Shown in pieces: positions 1 to 8,732 of a DNA stretch of 64,000 nt; the stretch's first letter is position 1, and each line of letters begins with the position of its first letter. The notes under the pieces are model-generated. The model saw nothing but the letters and a program-made list of their open reading frames with translations, was not told where the DNA came from and searched no databases. The DNA comes from a virus, in the IMG/VR virus record IMGVR_UViG_3300037225_000932, positions 1-64,000 of that record; one strand, 5' to 3'. The position numbers and the translations under genes are program-made.

Positions 1-678
1 ATTTAAATAATAATCATTTAATATGTTTGCCGTATTATCTGTAGAAAAATCGTTTACAACAAACACAATCCATTTTTTATATTTTTGAGAAACAACAGCA
101 TCTAAAGTTGTTTTTATAAATTTTTCAGAATTAAAACATGGTATTATTACAGCCACAAGAGGTTCTTTTGCTTCATCTTTTATAGCTTCTAATCTCATTA
201 TTGTATCTTTCCACATAGGAATATCATACTTAGGACCAATAGGAACTCTTTTTATTTTTTCATTGTTAAATCCAGCCCAACCTAATGTGCTCCTTAATTG
301 AGTTTCAGTATATCCAAACTTATGAGCATGTCCAGAAAACCAAGGAAAACCATAAAAATGAGGATAAAAACTTACTCTATCTTGTTCATTACTTGCTAAA
401 AATTTCTTACAAGTTCCAAGCAAATCTGGACATTCTATAATAAGCTTACCGCCTGGTTTTAATACTCTAAACCATTCTTTTAAGGCAGCAATACCTTCAA
501 AAAAATCAAAATGTTCAATTAAATGACTTGTTAAAACTTCATCAACAGAATTGTCGTCAAAAGAAAGCTTTAAAGCATCACATTTCATATTTGCTAGTGA
601 ATTATGTAAATCACAATTTATATAATCTTTTAGAATTACATCTCCACATCCTAAATTTAATTTTATTATTTTTGACAT
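1..678 (-). CDS. SAM methyltransferase fused to family-2 glycosyltransferase (3' end outside window)
   Basis: Reading leftward from ATG at 678, the frame stays open to the window edge. Residues 1-165 are a class I methyltransferase of the type-11 kind: motif I LNLGCG near residue 8, then SHLIEHFDFFEG and a GGKLIIECPD strand. From about residue 180 a family-2 glycosyltransferase fold begins (VAVIIPCFNSEKFIKTTLD, later VVNDFSTDN). The methyltransferase half is a close paralogue of the next gene upstream (680-1180) and of one domain in the 1627-residue protein at 1671-6554. Probably makes or methylates a glycan; acceptor unknown. The call rests on motifs, and the C-terminal part is not visible. 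Confidence 0.8.
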   Translation of the reverse strand, partial: MSKIIKLNLGCGDVILKDYINCDLHNSLANMKCDALKLSFDDNSVDEVLTSHLIEHFDFFEGIAALKEWFRVLKPGGKLIIECPDLLGTCKKFLASNEQDRVSFYPHFYGFPWFSGHAHKFGYTETQLRSTLGWAGFNNEKIKRVPIGPKYDIPMWKDTIMRLEAIKDEAKEPLVAVIIPCFNSEKFIKTTLDAVVSQKYKKWIVFVVNDFSTDNTANILNDYYLN

Positions 679-679
679 A

Positions 680-1180
680 TTATTTTTCAGCAACCATCCT
701 TAAATGAATATCCTCTAAACCCTTAATCAGATATACAGACATAGGATTAACTCTTTTAATATTCTTAAAACCCATATTATTTAATGTCCATTTTAATTGA
801 GTTTCTGTATACAAAAACTTATGTGTTTGTCCTGGAACCCAAGGCCAGCAAAAAAAATGTCCATAAAGTTTTATTCTCAAATTTTCATCTGCTTCTATAA
901 ATCTCTTACAGCTATTTAAAAAGTCAGGAGTTTCAACTACAAGTCTTCCTCCTATTTTCAATTTTTTATACCATTCTTTTAATACGGATTGACCTTCAAA
1001 AAAATCAAAATGTTCAATTAAATGACTAGCAAATATTTCATCAACAGAGTTGTTGTCAAAAGGTAAACACTTAGCATCAAACTTCATATCAGCATCTTCA
1101 TTATATAAATCGCAATTTATATAGCCCTCCAAAACAGAAGACCCACAACCTAAGTTTAATTTAATAAGATTATTTTCCAT
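680..1180 (-). CDS. SAM-dependent methyltransferase (type 11-like)
   Basis: A 166-residue stand-alone methyltransferase. It has SAM-binding motif I (LNLGCGSSVLEGYINCD) at residues 8-24, an acidic end of strand 2, the SHLIEHFDFFEG motif and a GGRLVVETPD strand. It is nearly the same domain as residues 1-165 of the gene that follows it and resembles a domain near residue 675 of the 1671-6554 protein, so this domain was duplicated at least three times here. It is packed head to tail with its neighbours on the minus strand with one or two bases between genes, so co-transcription is likely. Substrate (sugar or protein side chain) is not readable from the sequence. Confidence 0.8.
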   Translation of the reverse strand: MENNLIKLNLGCGSSVLEGYINCDLYNEDADMKFDAKCLPFDNNSVDEIFASHLIEHFDFFEGQSVLKEWYKKLKIGGRLVVETPDFLNSCKRFIEADENLRIKLYGHFFCWPWVPGQTHKFLYTETQLKWTLNNMGFKNIKRVNPMSVYLIKGLEDIHLRMVAEK

Positions 1181-1181
1181 A

Positions 1182-1661
1182 TTATATGTTATTTTTTAAT
1201 TTTAATATTTCACTAAAAACTACATTTTCATCTACAAAATAATCTTTATTAAATTCTTCTGTTTCCCAGGTAAAAAATTGATATACTCCTTTTCTTAAAT
1301 ATTTTCTATCTTTTAATAAATTTATATTAAAATCATATCCAAATATATTAGGATCGCTTTTCGACCATAAAACAATTCCACGTTTTTTTAAAGAAGAAGC
1401 ATAATGTTGAAAAAAATTATCAACAGAAATATAAATAAAACTATTTAAAATTAGTTCTTTTAAGTCTTTTAATTTTAAATTAAATCTAACCTCATCTACT
1501 CCCTCAATAACTGATTCTCCGGATATACCAGTTTGTATTATATAAAAATCATTTTTTTTCAATAAGGAAACAAGTTCTTTCCAATATGGATAATTTTTTG
1601 GATTTTCTTTACCATTTCTTAATTTTCTACTATATGGAGAAATTAAAATATAATCTTTCAT
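1182..1661 (-). CDS. GT9-like glycosyltransferase C-terminal lobe
   Basis: 159 residues. Begins with MKDYILISPYSRKLRNG, followed by YPYWKELVSLLKK and SVDNFFQHYASSLKKRGIVLW. These match the C-terminal nucleotide-sugar-binding lobe of family-9 (ADP-heptose type) glycosyltransferases, where a D(T/N)xxxHxA motif is typical. The N-terminal lobe is missing, but the C-terminus of the gene just upstream (1671-6554) carries a GT9 N-lobe signature (ILDCGMGDHVVFRNILPDL). The two ORFs may therefore act as a two-piece enzyme. An AAGGA ribosome-binding site lies just before the ATG. Family call moderately sure; pairing with the upstream lobe is inference. Confidence 0.65.
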   Translation of the reverse strand: MKDYILISPYSRKLRNGKENPKNYPYWKELVSLLKKNDFYIIQTGISGESVIEGVDEVRFNLKLKDLKELILNSFIYISVDNFFQHYASSLKKRGIVLWSKSDPNIFGYDFNINLLKDRKYLRKGVYQFFTWETEEFNKDYFVDENVVFSEILKLKNNI

Positions 1662-1670
1662 TTTTAATCC

Positions 1671-4600
1671 TTACAAATATTTTTTTCTATAAGCTTTTTC
1701 CAAACTTTCTATCCAGTTATTGTCTATACAAAACTTATATATATTATAATCGTCATTATTCTTTCCAAAATTCTTACAAAGTTCATTTCCTTCTGCTATA
1801 CTAATAAGTCTAATATCTTTGTCATCTTCAAAAATTTCTGGGAAACAAACAGCAAGAGTTATATTTTTATATTTTTTTCTTAAATCTGGAAGAATATTTC
1901 TAAAAACAACATGATCTCCCATCCCACAATCCAAAATAATCAATTTGTTTTCTGTATTTTTTTGAATATTCCATTCTTTTAATTTTCTGTCAAAAACCTG
2001 TTCATCAAGTTGCCAATAATTAGTTTCTTTATATTCTCTTATTCCGCCCTGAGATTGCCTAAAATGCCAAGTTCTTGCTCTTGTATCAACTAATAATTTC
2101 CAACCATTTCTTTTCATTTCATAAGTAAAAATTGTTTCTTCTCTATGGGCTACCGGAGAAAGCTCTAAACAATATCCGTGTTTTCCAGCTTCTTTTTTAT
2201 ACAAGAAAGAACTATACAAATGATCAACTTCAATAATTTTATTTTCTTGTGGAACCATCCATTGAACATTAGACGCATATCTAATGTCTTCTATTTTTCC
2301 AGAGACATTACTAACCTTTCCCAACGATCTTGGATCTATTACCAATCCTGCAACGGCCCCTATTTTTTCATCTTTATTTATTGTTTCTAATAAAAACTCT
2401 AAAGCAGTATGCTCCGGGAGAGCATCATCATCCACACGCCAAAGCAAAGGAGTTTTAGAGTTTTCCAATATATGCTGATGATTAAGTAGTTGTCCTTTTT
2501 GCTTTCCATAAACAACTTCCCATTCTATTCCACTAAAAGATAATAGGTTAAAAATACATTCATATGTTTCATTTTTCCTTAAATCTGTATGTTCTCCATC
2601 TTGATATAAAACAAACCTATCCGGCTTAACGGTCTGATTTATTATACTATAAATAACCGATGGTAGTGTAGTAAAATATCTATTTTTAGAAGAAGCATAA
2701 GCTGTTACACCATTTTTCTTATTTTTTATTGGCATAAATTTGTTCTCTTTTATAAAATCAATCTCATCAAAATGTGCTAAATTATCCAAAACATATTTAG
2801 GAAGAGTTTTATCAGGACTAAAATAAGAAAATTTTACACCTTTTCTATTAAAAATATCTATTCCTTCTTCAATACTTTTATCTAATATGTTTTTATCTTT
2901 ATTTTCTATAGTATTATTTTCTTGATGTGCAGAATTCTCTATTTTATCAATAATAGAGTTAACATTTCCAATATAGCTAAAATGCCATCCTCCATCTTTT
3001 ATGATTGGACATTCTTTATAAAATCTTATTTCATCACAGGTTTTTCCCATTTCTTTAAAAACCTTATATGGCAAAATTTTTACCCACTGCCACACTCCAT
3101 CATTTATTTTGCAATTTAATTTATAATAATAAAGATCTTGTTCTAAACAACACAATCCTTGCTCTGCTTTATATTCTTTTATTCTTTCTGATTTAGGTAT
3201 TTCATCTACATCTGATATAATAACTATATCATCATCATTTAATAAAGACAAAGCTCTACTTATATTATTTCGTTGATGTTTTTCGTATATCCATGTTTTC
3301 CTTTCTCCAATAAATTCTGGCCAACTATCTACTTTAATGTGTATTATTTTATCTAAAAACTTTTTATATCTATCTTTATTTTCTTCAAAATATAAAGGCT
3401 TTTGTTTGTTATTAAAATTTCTCGTTCCCTCTATTATAACAAAATAATCTACAACATCATATAATTCATTTAATCTTATATCTAAAATATCAAATTCGTT
3501 TAAAAATCCAAAACAATCATATATTTTCCCTTTTTTATATTTTTTATGGCACCAGATATCTTCTAAAACAGAAATATCATTACCAAATACATCATTAACA
3601 GCCTTAATAACTCCTTCACTTCCTAAATTGTTTATATTATAATCATGTCCACAAATAATACCATTATTTTTAAGTTTCGGCATCCATTTTTCTATATCCT
3701 CTTTAACTGATTCGTAAGAGTGGTCTGCGTCAATAAATATCATATCTAAAGAATTATCCCCAACACTCAAAGAGGCTTCTAGTGAAGTTTTTTCTAATAA
3801 AGTAACTCTATCTTTAATTCCAAATTTGTTTATATTTTTTTCAAATATTTCTCTATTTTCTTTTCTTTCAATGATTGTAGCATTTCCATTTATACCTAGA
3901 AATGGATCAACAACAATAACTCTTAAGTTCTTTTTTATTATTAAATCAGAAATAGAACACAAAGATCTTCCATAAAGAGATCCTATCTCTGCTATTATAG
4001 AATTATCAGGAATATTATTTATAATATTTTTATATGTAGATATATGGTAACTGGTAAAATATCCTTCAGGAAGGTTATCTTTATTACATTCAATTCTCAT
4101 ATTATATCCCCAATGTTTAAATTGAGGCTCTTTTTTTTTCATATTAATAAACCCAACCTCGAATAAATGTTCACACAATATTTCATAATACCATCCAAAA
4201 AGATGACCATAAGGCAAACAGGTTGTCCCATATATACAATTTAAAAGTTCATATTTACCAATTTTATCTTTTTCCTTAAAATGATTACATATTTCAAGAA
4301 TATCAGGAACCTCTATTATAAGTTTATCTCCTCTTTTTAATATTCTAAACCATTCTCTTAGTGTATATAATACCTCAAAAGGAGATATATGTTCTAAAAC
4401 CTGTATTGCCATTATTTCGTCAACCGACTCATCATGAAAATGATCTAATTTTCTAATATCAAGTTTCATATCTGCTTTTTCATTATATAAATCAATATTT
4501 ATATAACCGTCCAATAAAGCAGATCCACATCCAAGATTTAATTTTACAAATTTATCTTCTTTTTTATTCCACAATAACATTAAAGAACTTACATCTTTTT

Positions 4601-6554
4601 CATCAAAGATATAATCTTCATATTTCACTATTGTTCCATCTCCTATAAATGATAAATAGACATCAAAGTCTGGAAAATCTTTTTCAGTTAAATTATGAAG
4701 TTTATGATATTTTCCAAATTTTCCTGGTGTTTCTTTTAAAGGAACTGTTATAAGTAATCTTTTACAATACTTTTTTAATTCTTGTGCTATTTTTATTCCA
4801 TTATCTAAATGTTCCAAAACTTCAAAAGCAATAATAGTATCATAAAAACCAAACTTAAAATCATCAATTTTTACACATTCAAATTTTGCGCCAGAAATAT
4901 CTCCAAACTCTTTTTTAGCAAAATCTATTATTTTTTTATCATAATCTATACCTAAATAGTCTAAATTAGGAATATCTCCAAAAAATCTCAGTCCATAACC
5001 GGAAGAACATCCTATCTCAAGTATTTTGTTACCTAATATATTTTTTTTTGCCCATTTATATTTTTCAGCCTCTATTGGTCTTAAGTGGTCTTTTTTTCCA
5101 GCAACCCAACGCTCAAAACCATTTCCATATTCCTTTTGAATATCATCATGTTTAATAGCAACGTTATATCTATTAAAAAGAATATTTCTATTTTTTGTTA
5201 AAACAGCTTCTCCGTCTTTTATTTTTCCGAATGTCTCTTCTCCCTTATGATAAATAGGAAATCCACCAATCATTTTTTTATCAGCATAATATGAATTACT
5301 TTCAAAAGGAACTTGGACTATCTCATATCCTAAATCTTGAGCTTTTACACAAAAATCTACATCTTCTCCAAACCCAGGATTAAATATTTCATCCAATATC
5401 CCAATCTTATCAAATAATTTTCTATCAATCATTACACAAAAGAATATCAAAAACTCTCTTTCAGAATAAGGACAACGAACCTTCATCGGACCAGTTATTC
5501 CGACATTTTCGTCCCTAAATGGCTCAACTAACATATTTATCCATTTATTTTTTTCGCTACTCAAAATAACAGTATCATCATTTAATAATATCACGTATTT
5601 ACCATTAGAAACTTTTATACCAGCATTCGTCGCTTTAGTATATCCCATTCCATCATCAAACCAAACTAACTTAAATCTGTCTCCTAAGCCTTCTACATAT
5701 TCTTTAGTCCCATCCTTACATCCATTAGCAACTATAATAATTTCTATATCAGAAAGGTCAGTATATTTTATTATACTTTCTATACAAGGCTTCAAACAAT
5801 CTTCTAAATGATTATATGTTGGTATTATTATAGAATATTTCACATTATTTTCTTTCTTGCCATATCTTTTATCGAGTATTTTTTTATTTTGCGCAAATAA
5901 ATTTTCAGTATCTGATTTTGGAAGATGAACAAAAGTAGATCCTCCATTATGATATACGGGAAAATCTCCAACCATTTTTTTCTTAACATCATTTCTTCTC
6001 AACTCTGTGTTAGGAACTTGAACTAACTTATATCCTCCACTCTTTACTTTCATACAAAAATCAACATCATCTCCATATCCCAGTCCAAAAATCTCATCTA
6101 TCAAACCAAATTTATCAAACATCTCGTTCTTTATTAAAACACAAAAAAATAACAAATAATCTATATTTAGATCATCTTTTATACCAAACAAAGGACCAGT
6201 TATACCAACCTTATTATACTGTAAAAAAGGTTCTAATAACATATTTATCCAGGTATTTTTTTCTTGAACCAATAAAATAACATCATTATTTAACAGTAAT
6301 ACATATTTTCCCTTAGCCTCTTTAATACCAAAATTTATTGCTTTTATATATCCCACAGCCTCATCAATCCAAACTAATTTAAATTTATCTCCTAGACTTT
6401 CTATATATTCTTTAGTTTTATCTTTACATCCATTGGCTACTACAATAACTTCTATATTAGACAAGTCAGTATATTTTATTATACTTTCTATACAAGGCTT
6501 CAAACAATCTTCTAAATGATTATATGTTGGTATTATTATAGATATTTTTGTCAT
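1671..6554 (-). CDS. Giant multidomain glycosyltransferase/methyltransferase (1627 aa)
   Basis: Domains in order, approximate residues: GT2 (1-235, IIIPTYNHLEDCLKPC); a second, duplicated GT2 (237-455) starting with the same words; methyltransferase (around 511, LEIGCSSGYGL); type-11 methyltransferase (around 675, LNLGCGSALLDGY); a third methyltransferase (around 860, AEIGSLYGRSLCS, with FIDADHSYESV); a GT17-like domain (1015-1260, with ISDVDEIP); another GT2-like domain (1285-1525, with RVDDDALP); and a GT9 N-lobe (from 1540). The order suggests one polypeptide building and methylating an oligosaccharide in successive steps. No signal peptide or membrane segment is evident. Domain boundaries are approximate; sugars and acceptor unknown. 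Confidence 0.8.
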   Translation of the reverse strand: MTKISIIIPTYNHLEDCLKPCIESIIKYTDLSNIEVIVVANGCKDKTKEYIESLGDKFKLVWIDEAVGYIKAINFGIKEAKGKYVLLLNNDVILLVQEKNTWINMLLEPFLQYNKVGITGPLFGIKDDLNIDYLLFFCVLIKNEMFDKFGLIDEIFGLGYGDDVDFCMKVKSGGYKLVQVPNTELRRNDVKKKMVGDFPVYHNGGSTFVHLPKSDTENLFAQNKKILDKRYGKKENNVKYSIIIPTYNHLEDCLKPCIESIIKYTDLSDIEIIIVANGCKDGTKEYVEGLGDRFKLVWFDDGMGYTKATNAGIKVSNGKYVILLNDDTVILSSEKNKWINMLVEPFRDENVGITGPMKVRCPYSEREFLIFFCVMIDRKLFDKIGILDEIFNPGFGEDVDFCVKAQDLGYEIVQVPFESNSYYADKKMIGGFPIYHKGEETFGKIKDGEAVLTKNRNILFNRYNVAIKHDDIQKEYGNGFERWVAGKKDHLRPIEAEKYKWAKKNILGNKILEIGCSSGYGLRFFGDIPNLDYLGIDYDKKIIDFAKKEFGDISGAKFECVKIDDFKFGFYDTIIAFEVLEHLDNGIKIAQELKKYCKRLLITVPLKETPGKFGKYHKLHNLTEKDFPDFDVYLSFIGDGTIVKYEDYIFDEKDVSSLMLLWNKKEDKFVKLNLGCGSALLDGYINIDLYNEKADMKLDIRKLDHFHDESVDEIMAIQVLEHISPFEVLYTLREWFRILKRGDKLIIEVPDILEICNHFKEKDKIGKYELLNCIYGTTCLPYGHLFGWYYEILCEHLFEVGFINMKKKEPQFKHWGYNMRIECNKDNLPEGYFTSYHISTYKNIINNIPDNSIIAEIGSLYGRSLCSISDLIIKKNLRVIVVDPFLGINGNATIIERKENREIFEKNINKFGIKDRVTLLEKTSLEASLSVGDNSLDMIFIDADHSYESVKEDIEKWMPKLKNNGIICGHDYNINNLGSEGVIKAVNDVFGNDISVLEDIWCHKKYKKGKIYDCFGFLNEFDILDIRLNELYDVVDYFVIIEGTRNFNNKQKPLYFEENKDRYKKFLDKIIHIKVDSWPEFIGERKTWIYEKHQRNNISRALSLLNDDDIVIISDVDEIPKSERIKEYKAEQGLCCLEQDLYYYKLNCKINDGVWQWVKILPYKVFKEMGKTCDEIRFYKECPIIKDGGWHFSYIGNVNSIIDKIENSAHQENNTIENKDKNILDKSIEEGIDIFNRKGVKFSYFSPDKTLPKYVLDNLAHFDEIDFIKENKFMPIKNKKNGVTAYASSKNRYFTTLPSVIYSIINQTVKPDRFVLYQDGEHTDLRKNETYECIFNLLSFSGIEWEVVYGKQKGQLLNHQHILENSKTPLLWRVDDDALPEHTALEFLLETINKDEKIGAVAGLVIDPRSLGKVSNVSGKIEDIRYASNVQWMVPQENKIIEVDHLYSSFLYKKEAGKHGYCLELSPVAHREETIFTYEMKRNGWKLLVDTRARTWHFRQSQGGIREYKETNYWQLDEQVFDRKLKEWNIQKNTENKLIILDCGMGDHVVFRNILPDLRKKYKNITLAVCFPEIFEDDKDIRLISIAEGNELCKNFGKNNDDYNIYKFCIDNNWIESLEKAYRKKYL

Positions 6555-7372
6555 ATTATTACTTTATTTATAGATGTATATATATCTCTAGGAGTATATT
6601 CTTTTTTATCATTTTTCTTTTCTTCTATAAGCAAAGATGCTAAAGAAGATATTATACCAAGTGCAGCTATTTGTGATGGAGCTTTAATATATTTATCTTT
6701 ACTAAAAGTTGTATAATAATCTGTTTTAAGAATGTTTTTTTTACTAGTTTTACCTTCAGATAACAAAGAAATACTCTCATCCTTTATGGAACAATTAACT
6801 CCAAATATCTCAGGATAAATAGATACAAAATCAATATTTTTATTTTCATTGTCATCATTTTTAGAAATAAGTTTTTTTTCAGCAAGAGAAAAAATACAAA
6901 TATTTGAATTATAAGCTTTAGAAATAGCATTTCTTAATATAGATATCTCATAAGACATTTCACTACATATAGTTATAATATCTACACCTTTTATAATAGA
7001 CCATAATATAGAAGAAATTAAAGAAGATTTAGAAGTATCACCAAAATCATTATAGGTTTTAACAAAAAAAAGTTCCGACCTAGGAGCCAAACCAATTAAT
7101 TGTTCACTATTAGAAGAAATTATTCCAGACAACAATGTTGAATATCCAAAAACATCGTCTGGATTTTTTGTTTGAGGAGAAAAAACTTCAAAGAGTTTAA
7201 TATTTTTTATATCCTTATGAGAAGGAACTCCAGTAGAAATAATAGAAATTTTCACTCCTTCTCCTTTATATTTTTTACTAACACCAAAAGAAGTTGGATC
7301 ATATATAAAAGGAGGATTTGGTATACAATCTAATATTTTTTTATTTTGAAATTTTTTTAATCTATTAAGCAT
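6551..7372 (-). CDS. Subtilase-like protein, catalytic residues lost (pseudoenzyme)
   Basis: 273 residues from the ATG at 7372; a longer in-frame start at 7399 would overlap the upstream gene. The fold resembles S8 subtilases: KGEGVKISIISTG aligns with the strand that normally ends in the catalytic Asp (here Ser). FGYSTLLSGIIS aligns with the GHGTHVAGIIA helix (His replaced). KAPSQIAALGIISSLA aligns with GTSMAxPxVAGxAAL. Asp and His are absent, so peptidase activity is not expected. Its ATG-side neighbour is a GT9-like gene and its stop overlaps the start of the 1627-residue protein (ATGA). Role unknown: possibly a scaffold or binding domain. The family call is from pattern recognition only. 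Confidence 0.55.
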   Translation of the reverse strand: MLNRLKKFQNKKILDCIPNPPFIYDPTSFGVSKKYKGEGVKISIISTGVPSHKDIKNIKLFEVFSPQTKNPDDVFGYSTLLSGIISSNSEQLIGLAPRSELFFVKTYNDFGDTSKSSLISSILWSIIKGVDIITICSEMSYEISILRNAISKAYNSNICIFSLAEKKLISKNDDNENKNIDFVSIYPEIFGVNCSIKDESISLLSEGKTSKKNILKTDYYTTFSKDKYIKAPSQIAALGIISSLASLLIEEKKNDKKEYTPRDIYTSINKVII

Positions 7373-7373
7373 A

Positions 7374-8090
7374 TTACAAAATATTCTTAGGTATATCATA
7401 CAATATACCCGATCCGAACATCTCTATTTTAAAATTATAAGGAATAGTTTTTAAGAAATAAATATTCTTTCTTAGATATAAGGCAATATTCATAGTAAAA
7501 AAATCATCTGTTATTATGCTATAGCATCTATTTACTTCGTCCATTTTTTTTAATATATTGTTCTTAAAAGGTATATTCCAAAGAACAGATCTTTCTAGTT
7601 TTAATTTATTACATATATAATTTTTCAAATTATAATTAGCAACAGCAACACCAACTCTATCTTTTTTCGTTCTATTTTTAGGATAATATTTAAAATAAAA
7701 TCCCTCACCAGACCACACACTTCCTGCTAGTCTATGATATATTTGAAATAAATTCATTTTTATTGGAGTATTTCCATATAAAGCCTCATAATATTTTTCT
7801 ATATTATCTAAATAGTTAAACCCTGTCTTATTCTTAGAGTTAAATTTTAATAAAGTATCATCAAAATCAGGATTAAGATTTATAAGTTTATCAAATTTAA
7901 TATTTAATAATTTTTGAGGAAAAGAAGTTAAAGTAAAAACTTCTTTAATATATTGATTATTTTTATATATACAAGAAGACCTATCATCTTTTACTAAAAC
8001 ATAAACATTATTATTTTTAATGTTTTTTAATATTGTAGTAGAAACAAAACACTCACATGGAGTTCCTAAGTGAATTATTAAAATATTCAT
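7374..8090 (-). CDS. GT9-like (heptosyltransferase-type) glycosyltransferase
   Basis: 238 residues. The N-terminus MNILIIHLGTPCECFVSTTI matches the opening strand and glycine loop of ADP-heptose:LPS heptosyltransferases (usually MKILIIRxGALGDxL). The usual C-terminal DTGxxHxA motif is degenerate (SIITDDFFTMNIALYLRK). Length is about 100 residues short of a typical GT9 enzyme. It lies between a hypothetical gene and the dead subtilase, in the same direction. Likely acts on nucleotide sugars in the glycan pathway of this cluster; donor and acceptor unknown. A degenerate or structural derivative is an alternative. Confidence 0.55.
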   Translation of the reverse strand: MNILIIHLGTPCECFVSTTILKNIKNNNVYVLVKDDRSSCIYKNNQYIKEVFTLTSFPQKLLNIKFDKLINLNPDFDDTLLKFNSKNKTGFNYLDNIEKYYEALYGNTPIKMNLFQIYHRLAGSVWSGEGFYFKYYPKNRTKKDRVGVAVANYNLKNYICNKLKLERSVLWNIPFKNNILKKMDEVNRCYSIITDDFFTMNIALYLRKNIYFLKTIPYNFKIEMFGSGILYDIPKNIL

Positions 8091-8099
8091 AATGCTTTC

Positions 8100-8732
8100 T
8101 CAAAAATCATCAGGAAGTAAAGATCCCTCATTCGATGTTCCTCCTCCCACGCTCCTTGTGGGTCCAGAATCTATCTCAATATCTATAGCGTCTTTTCCTG
8201 GACTCCTATTATTACCTACGTTTTCTATGTATTTATCTACCTTATCTCCAACTATTATAGAATCCAGTTGTTGATCTATCTTTTCTTGCTCCTTAGATTG
8301 TTCTCTCTGTATTTTTTGAACTTCACTAAGAGTTATTATTTCTACAAAATCTTTATCTAAAAGATGTTTTAATGTTTTATTCTTTTCAAAAATATCATTG
8401 CCAAACTTTTCATATATATTTTTTAACGGACAAAAATCAGTGGGACCACCAAAAGTAAAATCTAATTCATTAATATGTATATGTCCTTTTTTAGATCTAA
8501 CAAATAATGGTTCATTTTTAATTTCTTTTTTTATACCTTCTTTTTTGTAAATAGATTTAACAGTCTTTACTATCTCAAGAGGATCTACCAATATAGCATT
8601 TGTAATATATAAAACTTTCTGTCCACCTAAAAGTTTTTCTAAAATATTTATGTCGCTAAAAGATATAATTTTCATTCCTTTTTCGGAATATAGTTTTATT
8701 TGCTGATTTTTTATATCAAGAAATACTATCAT
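8100..8732 (-). CDS. Hypothetical protein with acidic, disordered C-terminus
   Basis: 210 residues, family not recognised. The N-terminal 75 residues alternate short strands and helices (MIVFLDIKNQQIKLYSEKG, then LLGGQKVLYITNAILVDP). The middle has FTFGGPTDFCPLKNIYEKF. A charged helical stretch (EVQKIQREQSKEQEKIDQ) precedes a glycine/serine-rich tail ending GSLLPDDF. The ATG overlaps the stop of the upstream glycosyltransferase (ATGA), so the two are probably translationally coupled. The combination of a small folded head and a low-complexity tail is common in phage structural accessory proteins, but nothing here proves that. Confidence 0.6.
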   Translation of the reverse strand: MIVFLDIKNQQIKLYSEKGMKIISFSDINILEKLLGGQKVLYITNAILVDPLEIVKTVKSIYKKEGIKKEIKNEPLFVRSKKGHIHINELDFTFGGPTDFCPLKNIYEKFGNDIFEKNKTLKHLLDKDFVEIITLSEVQKIQREQSKEQEKIDQQLDSIIVGDKVDKYIENVGNNRSPGKDAIDIEIDSGPTRSVGGGTSNEGSLLPDDF

